This document shows positions 45,710-56,129 of a DNA stretch of 64,000 nt, in pieces (position 1 is the first letter of the stretch; every line of letters starts with the position of its first letter). The notes beneath the pieces are model-generated. The model searched no databases, had not been told where the DNA came from, and saw only the letters and a program-made list of their open reading frames with translations. This DNA comes from Prorocentrum cordatum (Eukaryota; Sar; Dinophyceae; Prorocentrales; Prorocentraceae), in contig CAUYUJ010000359.1 of NCBI GenBank assembly GCA_963575745.1, positions 489,370 to 553,369 of the forward strand. Reading direction: 5' to 3'. A program made the position numbers and the translations under genes.

Positions 45710-46421
45710 CTTGCACGGCAGGAAGTCCACAGCTTTTCGCATCCAGGGCGAATCTTCGTCATGCCGCGGATCCCCCCCCGCGTGCGGCCTGGCGGCCCTG
45801 CACGCCGGCGTCTTGCGAAGCCAACGGAGCTTGCCGTAGTTTGCGGATGTGCAGGTGTCGTACTTGGAGAGGTGCCCAATGGCACGAATGGCGTGGCCGC
45901 TCTTGCCGGCGCGGCCGACGCAGACGGCGGCGTCGTTCTGCCACGCGCACTCCGAGAACTTCGAGTAGGTGGATATGCAGCCGACGGAGCAGGTCGTGAA
46001 CAGCTTGCTCGTGAAGCCCGCGCTCGCCGCGAGGATGGCCTCGTGGTAGATGTGGTTGAACATGTGCGTGATGTACTCGTCGGTCTTGGGCCCGCAAGCC
46101 ATGGCCTTCTGGTCAAGATGGATCGACACGATCGGGGGGCACTTGTTTAGCTGCAGCTCGCACTTCCCGTCTTGGCGGTTGTACGTGGCGCCGTCGGGAC
46201 AGAGGTAGGTGACGGGAGCCTCCTTCACGATCTCCTCGTCGCGAGGGGCCACTCCGTCGAAGTGGCACCAGCGCTCGCCATTCTCCACGACGATCGTCAT
46301 GGGCTCCTCGCACCCCACGGTGTACTTGCACTCGCAGGCGTCAACTGACAAACCTGTATCCTGATCCGAACCTTCGGGGCACTCGCAGTCTCGGTAGCAC
46401 GACAGCTCGTCTTGAGACAAC
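45710..46421 (-). CDS. cysteine-rich gene, exon F: two Cys modules and a longer C-terminal domain
   Basis: This is the largest exon, 237 codons. Its acceptor is ctcttgcccag. It opens with LSQDELSCYRDCECPEG, parallel to LTCQYDCDCPK of exon A. It continues with ACECKYTVGCEEPM, a stretch with GERWCHFDGV, and LCPDGATYNRQDGKCE, parallel to CQCTYQVECELPM, GEDWCIYEGV and TCPTGYELEES of exon B. A less repetitive domain follows (about residues 85-200; phrases ACGPKTDEYITHMFNH, LFTTCSVGCIS and AVCVGRAGKSG) with several Cys. The family is not named with confidence; C-P-x-G patterns recall the cysteine-rich repeats of apicomplexan oocyst wall proteins. Codons are GC-ending. The exact 3' end is uncertain: I chose AAG before GACCGA, and a GC donor after PACR is an alternative. 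Confidence 0.8.
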
Positions 46422-46588
46422 CTGGGCAAGAGGCAGATGTACATCGCCACCAAGCCAGCTCAGGCCCTGATTGGGCCCGGAATTGGCGCATACGCCCTCC
46501 AGACCTTCCACAAGAAGGCATATCTATCAATCCTGGGCCCGAAATGCACCTGAACCTTCCTGGTGGTCTAGCATTGCCTTTTGTGGGC

Positions 46589-46692
46589 CTTCGGCGGGCG
46601 ACAAGACTGATGCCAGTGCCCGTGTGGCACTGCAGCCGCTCCTTCTGCGCGGGTATTTCCTCTATGTGCACCTCCTCGTGTCGTGCGCAGTC
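46589..46692 (-). CDS. cysteine-rich gene, exon E
   Basis: About 34 codons beginning DCARHEEVHIEEI after the acceptor-like tcctccaag. The reading continues through LQCHTGTG to a GC-type donor (AG then GCCCAC). Exon E would end two bases into a codon and exon F starts with one base, so the frame is kept across a 167-bp GC-AG intron. The DC start resembles exon D (DCGPSHELE). The acceptor lies just downstream of one end of a family 2 TIR element. Exon D ends in a phase that does not match this start, so either a donor is wrong or an exon is missing between them. Confidence 0.5.
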
Positions 46693-46714
46693 CTTGGAGG
46701 ACTCCCATATGGTG

Positions 46715-46757
46715 TCCGAGTAGATTGGGTCGGGGGATCGCGCCGCACCGACGATAC
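46715..46757. mobile_element. TIR element family 2, one end, beside exon E
   Basis: gtccgagtagattgggtc followed by gatcgcgccgca matches the arm of the complete copy at 38,929-39,103. In the direction of the gene it is the last element-derived sequence before the exon E acceptor. The opposite-facing end lies at 54,541-54,593. Confidence 0.7.
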
Positions 46758-46904
46758 CGTAGCACCCCGCAGTTGCGGATAAGAGTGAGGGGGCGGCGGG
46801 TCATCGGTAGTCTGCGAGGCTCTGAAGAAGCCCGCCGCAGGCGCAGAATTCTTCACAAGCTATAAAACGAGCCCGCCGCAAGCGCCGATTTGTTGTTCAA
46901 ACGC

Positions 46905-47130
46905 TGGGTGGGTCACGGGTTGGGTCGCAGGTGGGTCGCAAATTGGTCGACGGTGGGTCGCGGGCCGGGTCGCGGGTGGGTCGCGGGTGGGTTGCGGGTG
47001 GGTCGCGGGTGGGTCACGGGTGGTTCGCGGGTGGGTCGCGGGGTGGGTCGCGGGTGGGTCGCGGGTGGGTCGCGGGGTGGGTCGCGGGTGGGTCGCGGGG
47101 TGGGTCGCGGGTGGGTCGCGGGTGGGACAA
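46905..47130. repeat. 11-bp minisatellite gtgggtcgcgg
   Basis: About 20 imperfect units of ggtgggtcgcg. GGGTGGGT runs could support G-quadruplex structures. It lies in the inferred intron between exons D and E. Confidence 0.9.
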
Positions 47131-47262
47131 CGACAACACACAACAGTAACAACAGCAGCAGCAACCACAACAACACCAACACCAACACCAACACCAACAC
47201 CAACACCAACACCAACAACACCAACAACAGCAACAACAACAGCAACAACAACAACAACAATC
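47131..47262. repeat. CAA/CAACAC tract, followed by a dispersed module
   Basis: caacac and caa repeats. The next 140 bp (47,263-47,400), with cgactcttcgcc, accctcgatacc and gtcttcgatc, match the stretch after the CAA tract at 50,680-50,805. From 47,400 to 47,580 the sequence holds aacgacgacgtcgacg-type repeats and no gene. Confidence 0.8.
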
Positions 47263-47579
47263 ATTTAACGACTCTTCGCCCTTATCTGCTCGAGTGTCCA
47301 ATGACGCGTATTTCCCAAACCCTCGATACCCGCCCTCGTCTTCGATCGAACCCCTTTTGGGGGGTATACTTTTCTTCCCTGTAGGCTGGGCCCTGGCAAG
47401 CGGCGGGGCGGCCGCGGACCGTCGGCCTGGTCAGCGGCAGCGCTGATCGGCGGGGCGGCCGCGGACCGTCGACCCGATCCCAAGAGGGACGGACAGGGGA
47501 CCGACCACGACGACGACAACGACGACGTCGACGACGACGGCGACGACGACAAGCGAAAGCGAGAGCGAGAGAGAACGAC

Positions 47580-48265
47580 AGCAGGGCCACGAAGAACACG
47601 AAGTAGGCCACGAAGGGCGACAGCGGGGACACGAAGGGAATGCGTATGGGGCCACGAAGAGCGCGAACGAGCGGGGGCCACAAAGGGCAGATAATGTGGG
47701 GTCACAGAAGGCAACGATGGGGCCACAGAGGTTAGCAACTGGGCCACGTAGGACAGTGAGGGGGTCACAAACGGCGACAGCGGGGCCACGAAGGGCATGC
47801 ACATGGGGCCACAACGGGCGTGAACGAGCGGGAGACACAAAGGTCATACGTATGTTGGGCCGCGGAGGGCAAAGACGGGGCCACTGAGGGCAGCAACAGA
47901 GCCACGACGGGCAGCGAGGGGGCCAAGAAGGGCGACAGCGGGGCCACGAAGGGCATGCATATGGGGCCACCACGGGCGCGAACGAGCGGGGGCCACGAAG
48001 GGCATACATATATGGGGCCACGAAGGGCAGCGAGGGGGCCACGAAGGGCTGCAACGGGGCCACGAAGGGCTGTAACGGGGCCACGAAAGGGCAGCGAGGA
48101 GGCCACGAGGGGCTGCAACGGGGCCACGAAACAAAGCGAGGGGGCCACGAAGGGCTGCAACAGGGCCACGAAGGGCAGCGAGGAGGCCACGAGGGGCTGC
48201 AACGGGGCCACGAAACAAAGCGAGGGGGCCACAAAGGGCTGCAACGGGGCCACGGAGGGCAGCGA
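47580..48265 (+). repeat. gggccacgaagggc minisatellite
   Basis: Units of about 22 bp (ggggccacgaagggctgcaa), locally arranged as longer units of about 64 bp. The core ggggccacgaa is also part of the 89/90-bp minisatellite unit, so the two may share an origin. Open frames rich in Gly/Ala/Arg through it are not called. Confidence 0.85.
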
Positions 48266-48339
48266 GATCCCGATTCCTAGGTAATCTGCGTGGGAGTCCT
48301 AAGCGTGAGCGCGACTCCTGGGTGCCTGGGTGTCTGGAG

Positions 48340-48692
48340 CGCGGCGCTTGATTAAATTGTAAGAAATTCCAACGCAAGTGCGCTATTCGTCAGTAAATTG
48401 CAAGCAAGTCTCCAGCGAGAGCGCGACTCCAGAGCGCCGGGATAACGATTCCTGAATACATGTTCAGGAAATCCCGAGCGAGAGCGCGATTCCTAAATAC
48501 AATTAGAGGAAGTCTCTGGCGGGAGCGGGGGTCCTGGCTAAATTGTGAGGAAGTCTAATGCGGGAGCCATTGATGTTGTAACCCGGGAACCAGGGGCGCA
48601 GTTTGAGCATCAAGACCTTCCTGTCAAAAAATAGGGTGCCAGCGTCGAGCGGCACACTTTGATTGAGAAAAACAGTATACACCAGTGAGGGG
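48340..48692 (+). repeat. 41-44-bp minisatellite plus tail module, copy 1
   Basis: Units of aaattgtgaggaagtct then a gcgggagcgggggtcctg part. The array is followed by caggggcgcagtttgagca, a tcaagaccttcctg block and gcacactttgattga. The same array and tail recur at 51,255-51,715, and the gcacactttgattga end recurs near 54,255. Confidence 0.75.
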
Positions 48693-48806
48693 GATCAACA
48701 ATAATTATTCTTCAGCAGTGAGAGTTCAACAACAACAGCAACAACGACAAAGACAAGGACAACACCAATAACAATAACATAAACAACAACAACAGCAGCA
48801 ACAAAC

Positions 48807-48841
<35 letters not shown>

Positions 48842-49860
48842 CACTTTACCCGAACGCTCAGTGTTCTCACCAGTGCCAGGGTTTTCATGCGACGCCAGCC
48901 AATACCCCCACTTTGTGGGGGGGCAGTGCAAGCTCTACCAAATATCCACACGACTCTTCGCCACCACCCACACCCAGCTTCCCGCCCTATGACGTTCGGA
49001 CACTTCACTTCGTGGCCTGCGGACGACCGTGGCTACTACACTGGCGTGGAGTACACACCCACAGAAGTTGTTAAGCCTACGTTCGTACACCCACAGAAGT
49101 TGTTAAGCCTTGTTAACCCACAGAAGTTGTTAAGCCTTCCACAGAACATCTGTTGCATATGATGCATATGGTACATGATACACATGATACACATGATACG
49201 TACTCACAAGAAATTTTGAAAAGTCGTGCAGCTGTTTTTCGAGGACCTACGGTGCGATTCGTGTGATTTTATGATGCGCGGTGGTAAAATTCTTAAGAAC
49301 CCAATGGTTTTTGGAGATTTCGGCGTGCGCGCGCGAAGAAAAAACGAATGTGTCCCGCATGGTATTATTTGACAGGGATGATGGCCCTGGCAGGTGCGCA
49401 ACCGTTGTCGCAGAAGTTCGAAAAAGTTGCTCGCAAAAGCCCGTTTGACAGAAATGTTTAAAAAGTGTTGGGTTTCCTACGAATCCGCAAGAGCGCGCGG
49501 GATGAGATTTTGACATTTTTTGTTGAAAAACCATTGGTTTTTTGATGTTTTTATGTTAAAATCGCTGCGAACACTAAGCTTTTGGAAGGATTTCGTCTTG
49601 CGCGCGCGAATGTCCACTTTACCTTATTTTTTGCAAGGGATTCTTGAAATTTGATTATATTAGAACAAGAAATGTCATTTTATAGTGTTTTTTGCAAGGG
49701 AAAGCGGGGGGGAACAAAACAACCGGATCTTGATCACATCGAATTACCTGAGGCTTCCTCACGAAAATGATGAAAATGTAGCTGCGGCCTAGGCGGCGCA
49801 GGGGGGCCGTGCACCAGGGGCCCCAACAATAATTATTCTTTAGAATTAATAATGTTCAAC
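48693..49860 (+). repeat. segmental duplication, copy A, with CAA tract and aataattatt ends
   Basis: It begins caacaataattattctt and a CAA tract, followed by caccagtgccagggttttc, ccaatacccccactttgtg, cctatgacgttcggac and a long AT-richer block (49,320-49,720) with gcgcgcgaagaaaaaac and attggttttttgatg. Copy B (49,861-50,640) repeats this order. Copy A has about 280 extra bp (49,045-49,320) with three ccacagaagttgttaagcc repeats. No gene is evident. Confidence 0.8.
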
Positions 49861-50700
49861 AACAACAACAATTACTAGCACGTGGGGACACTCCGTTCTC
49901 ACCAGTGCCAGGGTTTTCATAGGAGGCGGGCAATACCCCCACTTTGTGGGGGGGCCGGTTCAAGCTCTACCAAATTTCCAAACGACTCTTCGCCACCACC
50001 CACACCCAGCTTCCCGCCCTATGACGTTCGGACACTTCACTTCGTGGCATGCGGACGACCGTGGCTACTATTCAGGGCCCCGCGGCCGACGACGACGGCG
50101 TGCGCGCGCGAAGAAAAAACGAATGTGTCCCGCATGGTATTATTTGACAGGGATGATGGCCCTGGCAGGTGCGCAACCGTTGTTGCAGAAGTTCGAAAAA
50201 GTTGCTCGCAAAAGCCCGTTTGACAGAAATGATTAAAAAGTGTTGGGTTTCCTACGAATCCGCAAGAGCGCGCGGGATGAAATTTTGACATTTTTTTTTT
50301 GAAAAACCATTGGTTTTTTGATGTTTTTATGTTAAAATCGCTACGAAAACTAAGGTTTTGGAAGGATTTCGTCTTGCGCGCGCGAATGTCCACTTTACCT
50401 TATTTTTTGCAAGGGATTCTTGAAGTTTGGTTATGTTAGAACAAGAAATGTCCACTTTAGCTTATTTTTTGCAAAGGAAAACCGATCGTAACAACACAAC
50501 CGGATCCGGACCAACCCGTTTTGCCTGAGACTTCCTCACGAAAATGATGAAAATGAGGCTGCGGCCTAGGCGCGGCGGGGGGGTCGTGCACCAGGGGTCC
50601 CAACAATAATTATTCTTTAGAAGTAATAATGTTCAACAACAACAACATCAACAACAACAATACCAACAACAACAATCATTATAAGACTGTTCGCTCTTAC
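49861..50700 (+). repeat. segmental duplication, copy B
   Basis: Second copy of the block above, ending again with caacaataattattctt and a CAA tract at about 50,600-50,680. The long AT-richer block is offset by about 773 bp between copies. Both copies end gcacgacc/gtgcaccaggggncccaac before the next aataattatt. Confidence 0.8.
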
Positions 50701-50779
50701 TTGCCAGTGTGTCATTCAAAAAGAGTTCCCCACACCCTCGATACCGGCCCTTTTTGTCTTCGATCACACCCCCTTTGCG

Positions 50780-51140
50780 GGGATTCTTCCTCTTTGCAGG
50801 GGAGAACGAGGGATAGTGGGAGGAAGGGAGGGGGAGAGACGAAGGAAGAGGGAAAACGCCAGGAGAGAAGGAGCGAAGAGGGGGGCGGTTGATTAGAGGC
50901 AGACAGTGAGGGAGAGAGAAGGACAGATACGAGAGGTAGAGAGAGAGAGAGAAGGGAAAGAAAGAGAAAGAAAGAGGGAGGGAGGATGCAGGCGAGGGGG
51001 GGAGAAGGGAGGAGGGAGAGGAGGGAGACGGGATAGGGCAGAGAGGCATGAGGTTGAGGGAAGAGAAGAGGGAGAGAGAAGGGAGGAGAGGAGGGAGGAG
51101 GGAGGAGGGAGAGGGAGGAGGAGCAGGAAGGTATGAGCGT
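50780..51140. repeat. polypurine gaggga-rich region
   Basis: Low-complexity agagag/gagggagg sequence. Open frames through it are compositional only. Confidence 0.85.
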
Positions 51141-51254
51141 GAACGTTCGAGGAAGTCCCAAGAAAAAACGCCGTTCCTGAAAGAAGTCTCGGGCGGGAGC
51201 CCACAACGGACGGGCGATCCCCTGACGGGCGGGTCGGGCTGGTGGGACATTCAA

Positions 51255-51735
51255 GCGGGATGCCTGAGTACGGCGAGAGCGCGATTACGAAGTAACTTGT
51301 AACGACGTCCTTGGCGCAGCGTGTTTCCTGAGCGTCGAACGCGCGATTTCTGCATACGTTGCATGGAAGTCACAGGCGACAACGCAATTCCTGAATAAAA
51401 TGTGAGGGGTTCTCTGGCGGGAGCGGGGGTCTTGATTAAATTGCGAGGAAGTCTTGAATCAATTGCGAAGAAGTCTCAAGCGGGGGCGCCGTTCCTGAGT
51501 AAATTGTGAGGAAGTCTCAGATGGGAGCGGGGGTCCTGACTAAACTGCGAGGAAGTCATAAGCGGGAGCAGCGATCCTGAGTAAATTGTGAGGAAGAACA
51601 AGAGCGGGGGTCTTGAGTAAATTTGGAGGAAATTTCAGGCGGGAGCCGTCATTGTAATCCGGAGGGCCAGGGGCCCAGTTTGAGCACGAAGACTTTCCCT
51701 GCCAAAATTTGCTTTACGGAGGACCCAACCATATG
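51255..51735 (+). repeat. 41-44-bp minisatellite plus tail, copy 2, joined to the 90-bp array leader
   Basis: The array of gcgaggaagtctcaagcg-type units is followed by ccaggggcccagtttgagca and gacgcccaa-free sequence, then gaggacccaaccatatgcag. The latter also precedes the 90-bp array at 57.5 kb (57,458-57,480). From 51,736 to 52,455 there is low-copy GC-rich sequence with a few diverged 90-bp-like units and no supported gene. Confidence 0.7.
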
Positions 51736-52454
51736 CAGGTGTGAATACCGCAATTGTGATTCACTTTTTCGGTGGTGATCCCTATGATGCAACGAACCGT
51801 GCCAGGGGTGCGCCGAAATGAATGGCGTGGTACACAACGCGAACGAAAACGATTGATCTGAGTACGTAGGGAGACTGAGCGCGGGTGAATATGAGCGCGA
51901 GTGCGTCTGACTGTGAATGAATCTGCGTACGAGCGAGTCTACGTGCATGAATTCGAATATGACAAAGCATGGTGTACTTGTATATGAATGCCAATAGTTT
52001 GAGAACGACTGCCTCTGAGTACTCGTGACGCGGGGCGTGGCCGCCGCAAGGAGCTTCCCCGGGACTCCCCGACGACATCGCCAGCGCGCTGCGACGCCAA
52101 TGTCGGCGCGCCCCCCGCGAGGATCGCGCCCGCTTCCCCCCCTTCTTTTACTCCCTCTTGACCCGCGCACTCAAAAGTCCAAGGCTGCGGGCGCAGCGCA
52201 GCGCGGAGTCCCCGCGACGCGCGCCGCGCTGGTCGCCCCGGGGGGGTCCCAGCGACGCGCGCGGGTCGTCCGCTGCGCGGAGCAAGGAGAGCTAGCTGGC
52301 TAGTCCCCGCGACGCGCGCTGGTCGCCCCGGAGGGGTCCCAGCGACGCGCGTGGGTCGTCCGCTGCGCGGAGCAGACAGAGCTAGCTGGCTGGCTGATAG
52401 CGGGCAAGGCTCTTGCCGCTGGGCAGAGCGACGACGCGCGCGGGTCGTCCGCGG

Positions 52455-54145
52455 GGACCTTCGGTGGAGCTCCCTGTGGGGACACGAAACGCTGTACTGG
52501 GTGAGGGAGACGCATGCGGACTGCGCCACGGGGACCTTCGGTGGGGCTCCAATGGGGCCGCGAAGCGCTGTACTGGGTGAGGGAGACGCATGCGGACTGC
52601 GCCACGGGAGCGTGTGAGGGGTGTGCCGAAATGGGTGTGCGGGACGCATGCGGGCACGCCCACTGGGACCTTCGGTGGAGCTCCCTATGGGGCCACGAAA
52701 CGTGTGAGGGATGTGCCGAAATGGGTGTGCGGGACGCACGCGGGCACACCCACTGGGACCTTCGGTGGAGCTCTCTATGGGGCCACGAAACGTGTGAGGG
52801 GTGTGCCGAAATGGGTGTGCGGGACGCATGCGGGCACACCCACTGGGACCTTCGGTGGAGCTCCCTATGGGGCCACGAAACCGAAACGCATGCGGGCACA
52901 CCCACTGGGACCTTCGGTGGAGCTCCCTATGGGGCCACGAAACGTGTGAGGGGTGTGCCGAAATGGGTGTGCGGGACGCATGCGGGCACACCCACTGGGA
53001 CCTTCGGTGGAGCTCCCTATGGGGCCACGAAACGTGTGAGGGGTGTGCCGAAAACACCCACTGGGACCTTCGGGACGCCCACACCCACGGGACCTTCGGT
53101 GGAACGAAACGTGTGAGGGGTGTGCCGAAATGGGTGTGCGGGACGCATGCGGGCACACCCACTGGGACCTTCGGTGGAGCTCCCTATGGGGCCACGAAAC
53201 GTGTGAGGGGTGTGCCGAAATGGGTGTGCGGGACGCATGCGGGCACACCCACTGGGACCTTCGGTGGAGCTCCCTATGGGGCCACGAAACGTGTGAGGGG
53301 TGTGCCGAAATGGGTGTGCGGGACGCATGCGGGCACACCCACTGGGACCTTCGGTGGAGCTCCGCATGGGGCCACGAAACGTGTGAGGGGTGTGCCGAAA
53401 TGGGTGTGCGGGACGCATGCGGGCACACCCACGGGGCCTTCGGTGGAGCTCCGCATGGGGCCACGAAACGTGTGAAGGGTGTGCCGAAATGGGTGTGCGG
53501 GACGCATGCGGGCACACCCACTGGGACCTTCGGTGGAGCTCCCTATGGGGCCACGAAACGTGTGAAGGGGTGTGCCGAAATAGGTGTGCGGGACGCATGC
53601 GGGCACACCCACTGGGACCTTCGGTGGAGCTCCCTGTGGGGCCACGAAACGTGTGAGGGGTGTGCCGAAATGGGTGTGCGGGACGCATGCGGGCACACCC
53701 ACTGGGACCTTCGGTGGAGCTCCGCATGGGGCCACGAAACGTGTGAGGGGTGTGCCGAAATGGGTGTGCGGGACGCATGCGGGCACACCCACGGGGCCTT
53801 CGGTGGAGCTCCCTATGGGGCCACGAAACGTGTGAGGGGTGTGCCGAAATGGGTGTGCGGGACGCATGCGGGCACACCCACTGGGACCTTCGGTGGAGCT
53901 CCCTGTGGGGCCACGAAACGTGTGAGGGGTGTGCCGAAATGGGTGTGCGGGACGCATGCGGGCACACCCACTGGGGCCTTCGGTGGAGCTCCCTATGGGG
54001 CCACGAAACGTGTGAGGGGTGTGCCGAAATGGGTGTGCGGGACGCATGCGGGCACACCCACTGGGACCTTCGGTGGAGCTCCGCATGGGGCCACGAAACG
54101 TGTGAGGGGTGTGCCGAAATGGGTGTGCGGGACGCATGCGGGCAC
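52455..54145 (+). repeat. 90-bp minisatellite, locus 2
   Basis: About 18 units, very regular from 52,620 onward, with core ccttcggtggagctccc, then ggggccacgaaacgtgtg and gtgccgaaatgggtgtgc. A few units are shortened (near 52,880 and 53,050-53,110). Because 90 is a multiple of three, frames stay constant and give 30-residue repeat open frames of up to 414 codons on either strand. These are not called as genes. The array lies in the inferred intron between exons D and E. Confidence 0.95.
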
Positions 54146-54174
54146 ACGCAGGAGGAGGGGGTGAGGAAGAGAGG

Positions 54175-54300
54175 AGGAGACGCGGGCCACCGTCTCTTCA
54201 AAACGAGGACCCAACACCACAGGATGGTTGGGAACAACACGGTGCAAGCGTCGAGGGGCACACTTTGATTGAAAAAACAACATGCACCGGTGAGGGGGGA
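54175..54300 (+). repeat. conserved trailer after the 90-bp array, copy 2
   Basis: cttcaaaacgaggaccc, aacaccacaggatggttggg, then gcgtcgaggggcacac and the caacaataattattctt motif at 54,303. It joins the trailer of the 90-bp arrays to the end module of the 48.3-48.7 kb repeat. An AT tract (54,435-54,535) follows. Confidence 0.75.
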
Positions 54301-54540
54301 TCAACAATAATTATTCTTCAGCAGTGAGAGTTCAACGCAACAAGCAGAATCCTCACCACGAGTTCTCACTTTAGCCACGCACTCAGGGACAATGAATGAC
54401 CGTTCGGCCCCATCACTTTGATAAACCATAGATGCATATACATATATATATATATATATACATACACATCTATACGTATCGCCGTGCACCGTGCACCGTG
54501 AACCAATATACATATATCTATATATATATATATACACATT

Positions 54541-54593
54541 AAAAAAGATGCGTCGGCGATGCGCCGAGACCTCCCGACCTCATCTACTCGGAC
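54541..54593. mobile_element. TIR element family 2, one end, beside exon D
   Basis: gatgcgtcggcgatgcg, then cctcccgacctcatctactc and ggac, is the inverse of the end at 46,715-46,757. On the minus strand the element begins at the donor of exon D (gtccgagtag). The two ends face each other across the inferred intron between D and E. Confidence 0.7.
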
Positions 54594-54771
54594 CACGTGT
54601 GGAAGGTCTGGACTCCTGCTCTCCGCCCTCTGGGTAGTAGCCGTCCGGGCACACCTCCATGGGCTCGGCGACCTCACGATTCGTCACCGTGTGCGCCGGG
54701 ATCCCTGCGGACTTGCAGTGGGCCGCGCCCGCGCGGGCGTCGAGCTCCAACTCATGAGATGGGCCGCAGTC
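54594..54771 (-). CDS. cysteine-rich gene, exon D
   Basis: About 59 codons after a strong acceptor (ttgttgttctccag). The translation begins DCGPSHELELDARAG, contains HCKSAG and NREVAEPMEVCPDGYYPEGG, and ends near PSTR. The start is in phase 0, matching exon C. The donor overlaps the first bases of a family 2 TIR element (gtccgagtagatgagg). C-P-D-G-Y-x-P-E-G fits the C-P-x-G pattern seen in exons B, C and F. The intron upstream is about 400 bp and contains a foldback element. The 3' end could shift by three bases depending on which GT is used. Confidence 0.7.
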
Positions 54772-54804
54772 CTGGAGAACAACAAAAACTGCAAGGACAT
54801 AGAC

Positions 54805-54925
54805 GGGCTTTCGGAGGTCCGCGCGAATTCTGCGGGTCGGCGCTGGGCCCCTCCCCGCGGGGCGCGGAGCGTGCCAGGGGCAGGGCCAGAAGCGCCGCCA
54901 GGCGGGGGTCCCTGCGGCGAGCCAA
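54805..54925. mobile_element. foldback element gcgcggagcg, copy 3
   Basis: ggtccgcgcgaattctgcg, then cggcgctgggcccctcc, the gcgcggagcgtgcc palindrome and gcgccgccaggcggggg correspond to copy 1 at 43,517-43,640. It lies in the intron between exons C and D. Confidence 0.6.
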
Positions 54926-55174
54926 GAGATCCGCGTGTACCTCCGGGAGTTTCTGTTGAGATGCTGCTCTCTGTCCTCGGAGCGGGGCGAACGGAGACAA
55001 CAGCAGCTCAAAATCGGTCCCTGGACCACCCATGGCCAAAACGCACCAGCTTTCCGACCTGCATCCAGCCGTGGCGGCGTGGGGCTCACCCAAAGGCCAA
55101 CTGCCGGTGTCGCGACTGGCCCTCCTCCGATGTTCGGGGCGGTCCATGATCAGCGCGGCCGCACAGTCCCTCAC

Positions 55175-55357
55175 CCGGGAGCTGCCCTTGGTCTCCACCA
55201 CGGGGCAGTCCACCTCCTCGTAGCATCGCACCATGCCGCCACACAGCTCGAGCTGCATGCCGTCGGGGCACTCCAGCAGCTCGAGGCGGGGGGGCACAGC
55301 AGGCACCTCGACCTCCACGTACTTCGCGCACTCGACGTCGTCCTCCCCTTGACCCTC
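55175..55357 (-). CDS. cysteine-rich gene, exon C
   Basis: About 61 codons: EGQGEDDVECAKYVEVEVP, then LLECPDGMQLELCGGMV, CYEEVDCPVVETKGSSR. It has six Cys and the C-P-D-G motif. The donor is a consensus gtgagg directly after the last codon, and the phase (0) matches the start of exon D. The acceptor side is less clear: AG before GAGGGTCAAGG gives phase 0, and an alternative AG lies ten bases on. Beyond the donor the frame stays open but loses its character. GC-ending codons contrast with the flanking repeats. It belongs to the same protein as exons A, B, D and F on the basis of strand, motif and phase. Confidence 0.75.
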
Positions 55358-55532
55358 CTCGGAATTTGGCGTCGTTTACACGATCCCCATCCCCACTGGC
55401 GTGGCCCTGGCCCCACTGGCCGATGTATCCACATAGGTGGGATCTATGATCCCGTGTCAAGGGTTTACGGCCCTCCCCCCCAGATGGGATGAGTCTCGAG
55501 ATTCCACAAGCCCCCCGCCCCCCCAGGTGGGA

Positions 55533-55556
55533 CGGCGGGAGACGACGACGATGACG

Positions 55557-55593
<37 letters not shown>

Positions 55594-55658
55594 CGACGAC
55601 GGCGACGACGGACAGACGACGGACGACGGACGACGGACGACGGACGACGGACGACGGA

Positions 55659-55723
<65 letters not shown>

Positions 55724-55725
55724 TC
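55533..55725. repeat. GAC trinucleotide tract
   Basis: gac repeats with a short ggacgac-type 7-bp interruption block (55,610-55,650). It lies in the inferred intron between exons B and C. Confidence 0.95.
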
Positions 55726-55825
55726 GCGAAAAAACCGGCCGGCGACACCAAAACGCACGAGACTCACCGCCAGGTGTTGTCACCACCACGTTTGGGGACT
55801 ACCAAAGGACGAAGGCGATGTAACC

Positions 55826-55976
55826 ATCTACCAGGGGGGCTGAACGGGGTATACCCCGTTCAACCCCCCTGGTAGATATTTACACGTCCTGAGGATCAGG
55901 ACGTGTGTTAGTCAAGTTTCTGTTTATATATATATATATATACACAGAAATTTGGCTAACACACGTCCTGAGGATC
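55826..55976. other. three stacked inverted repeats
   Basis: First, 55,826-55,877: atctaccaggggggctga pairs with the mirrored arm around a tata centre (stem about 25 bp, one mismatch). Second, 55,882-55,906: ACACGTCCTGA pairs with TCAGGACGTGT. Third, about 55,893-55,976: ggatcaggacgtgtgttag pairs with ctaacacacgtcctgagg across a TA tract. The second and third are mutually exclusive folds. Confidence 0.85.
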
Positions 55977-56129
55977 GTCGAGTGTGGGGAGGGCGAGAGC
56001 TTGTGCCTCAGGGAGCGGCGAGAAGCACGGGTCTTGCGCGATATGGCATAGGGACCTTGCGCGCTGGCCTGCGCGGGCCGCCAGCGCGACGCGCCACAGT
56101 GGAAGCGAGGGCGCCGACGCGTCGTCTTA

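Noticed and set aside
46695-46720. YSDTI reading upstream of exon E, the same as in exon B
   Set aside because: The bases belong to the end of a family 2 TIR element, so the five-residue match is probably coincidence.
51939-54261. Open frames of up to 414 codons with 30-residue repeats over the 90-bp array
   Set aside because: A 90-bp unit keeps frame by arithmetic. Open frames occur on both strands, and the array lies in an inferred intron.
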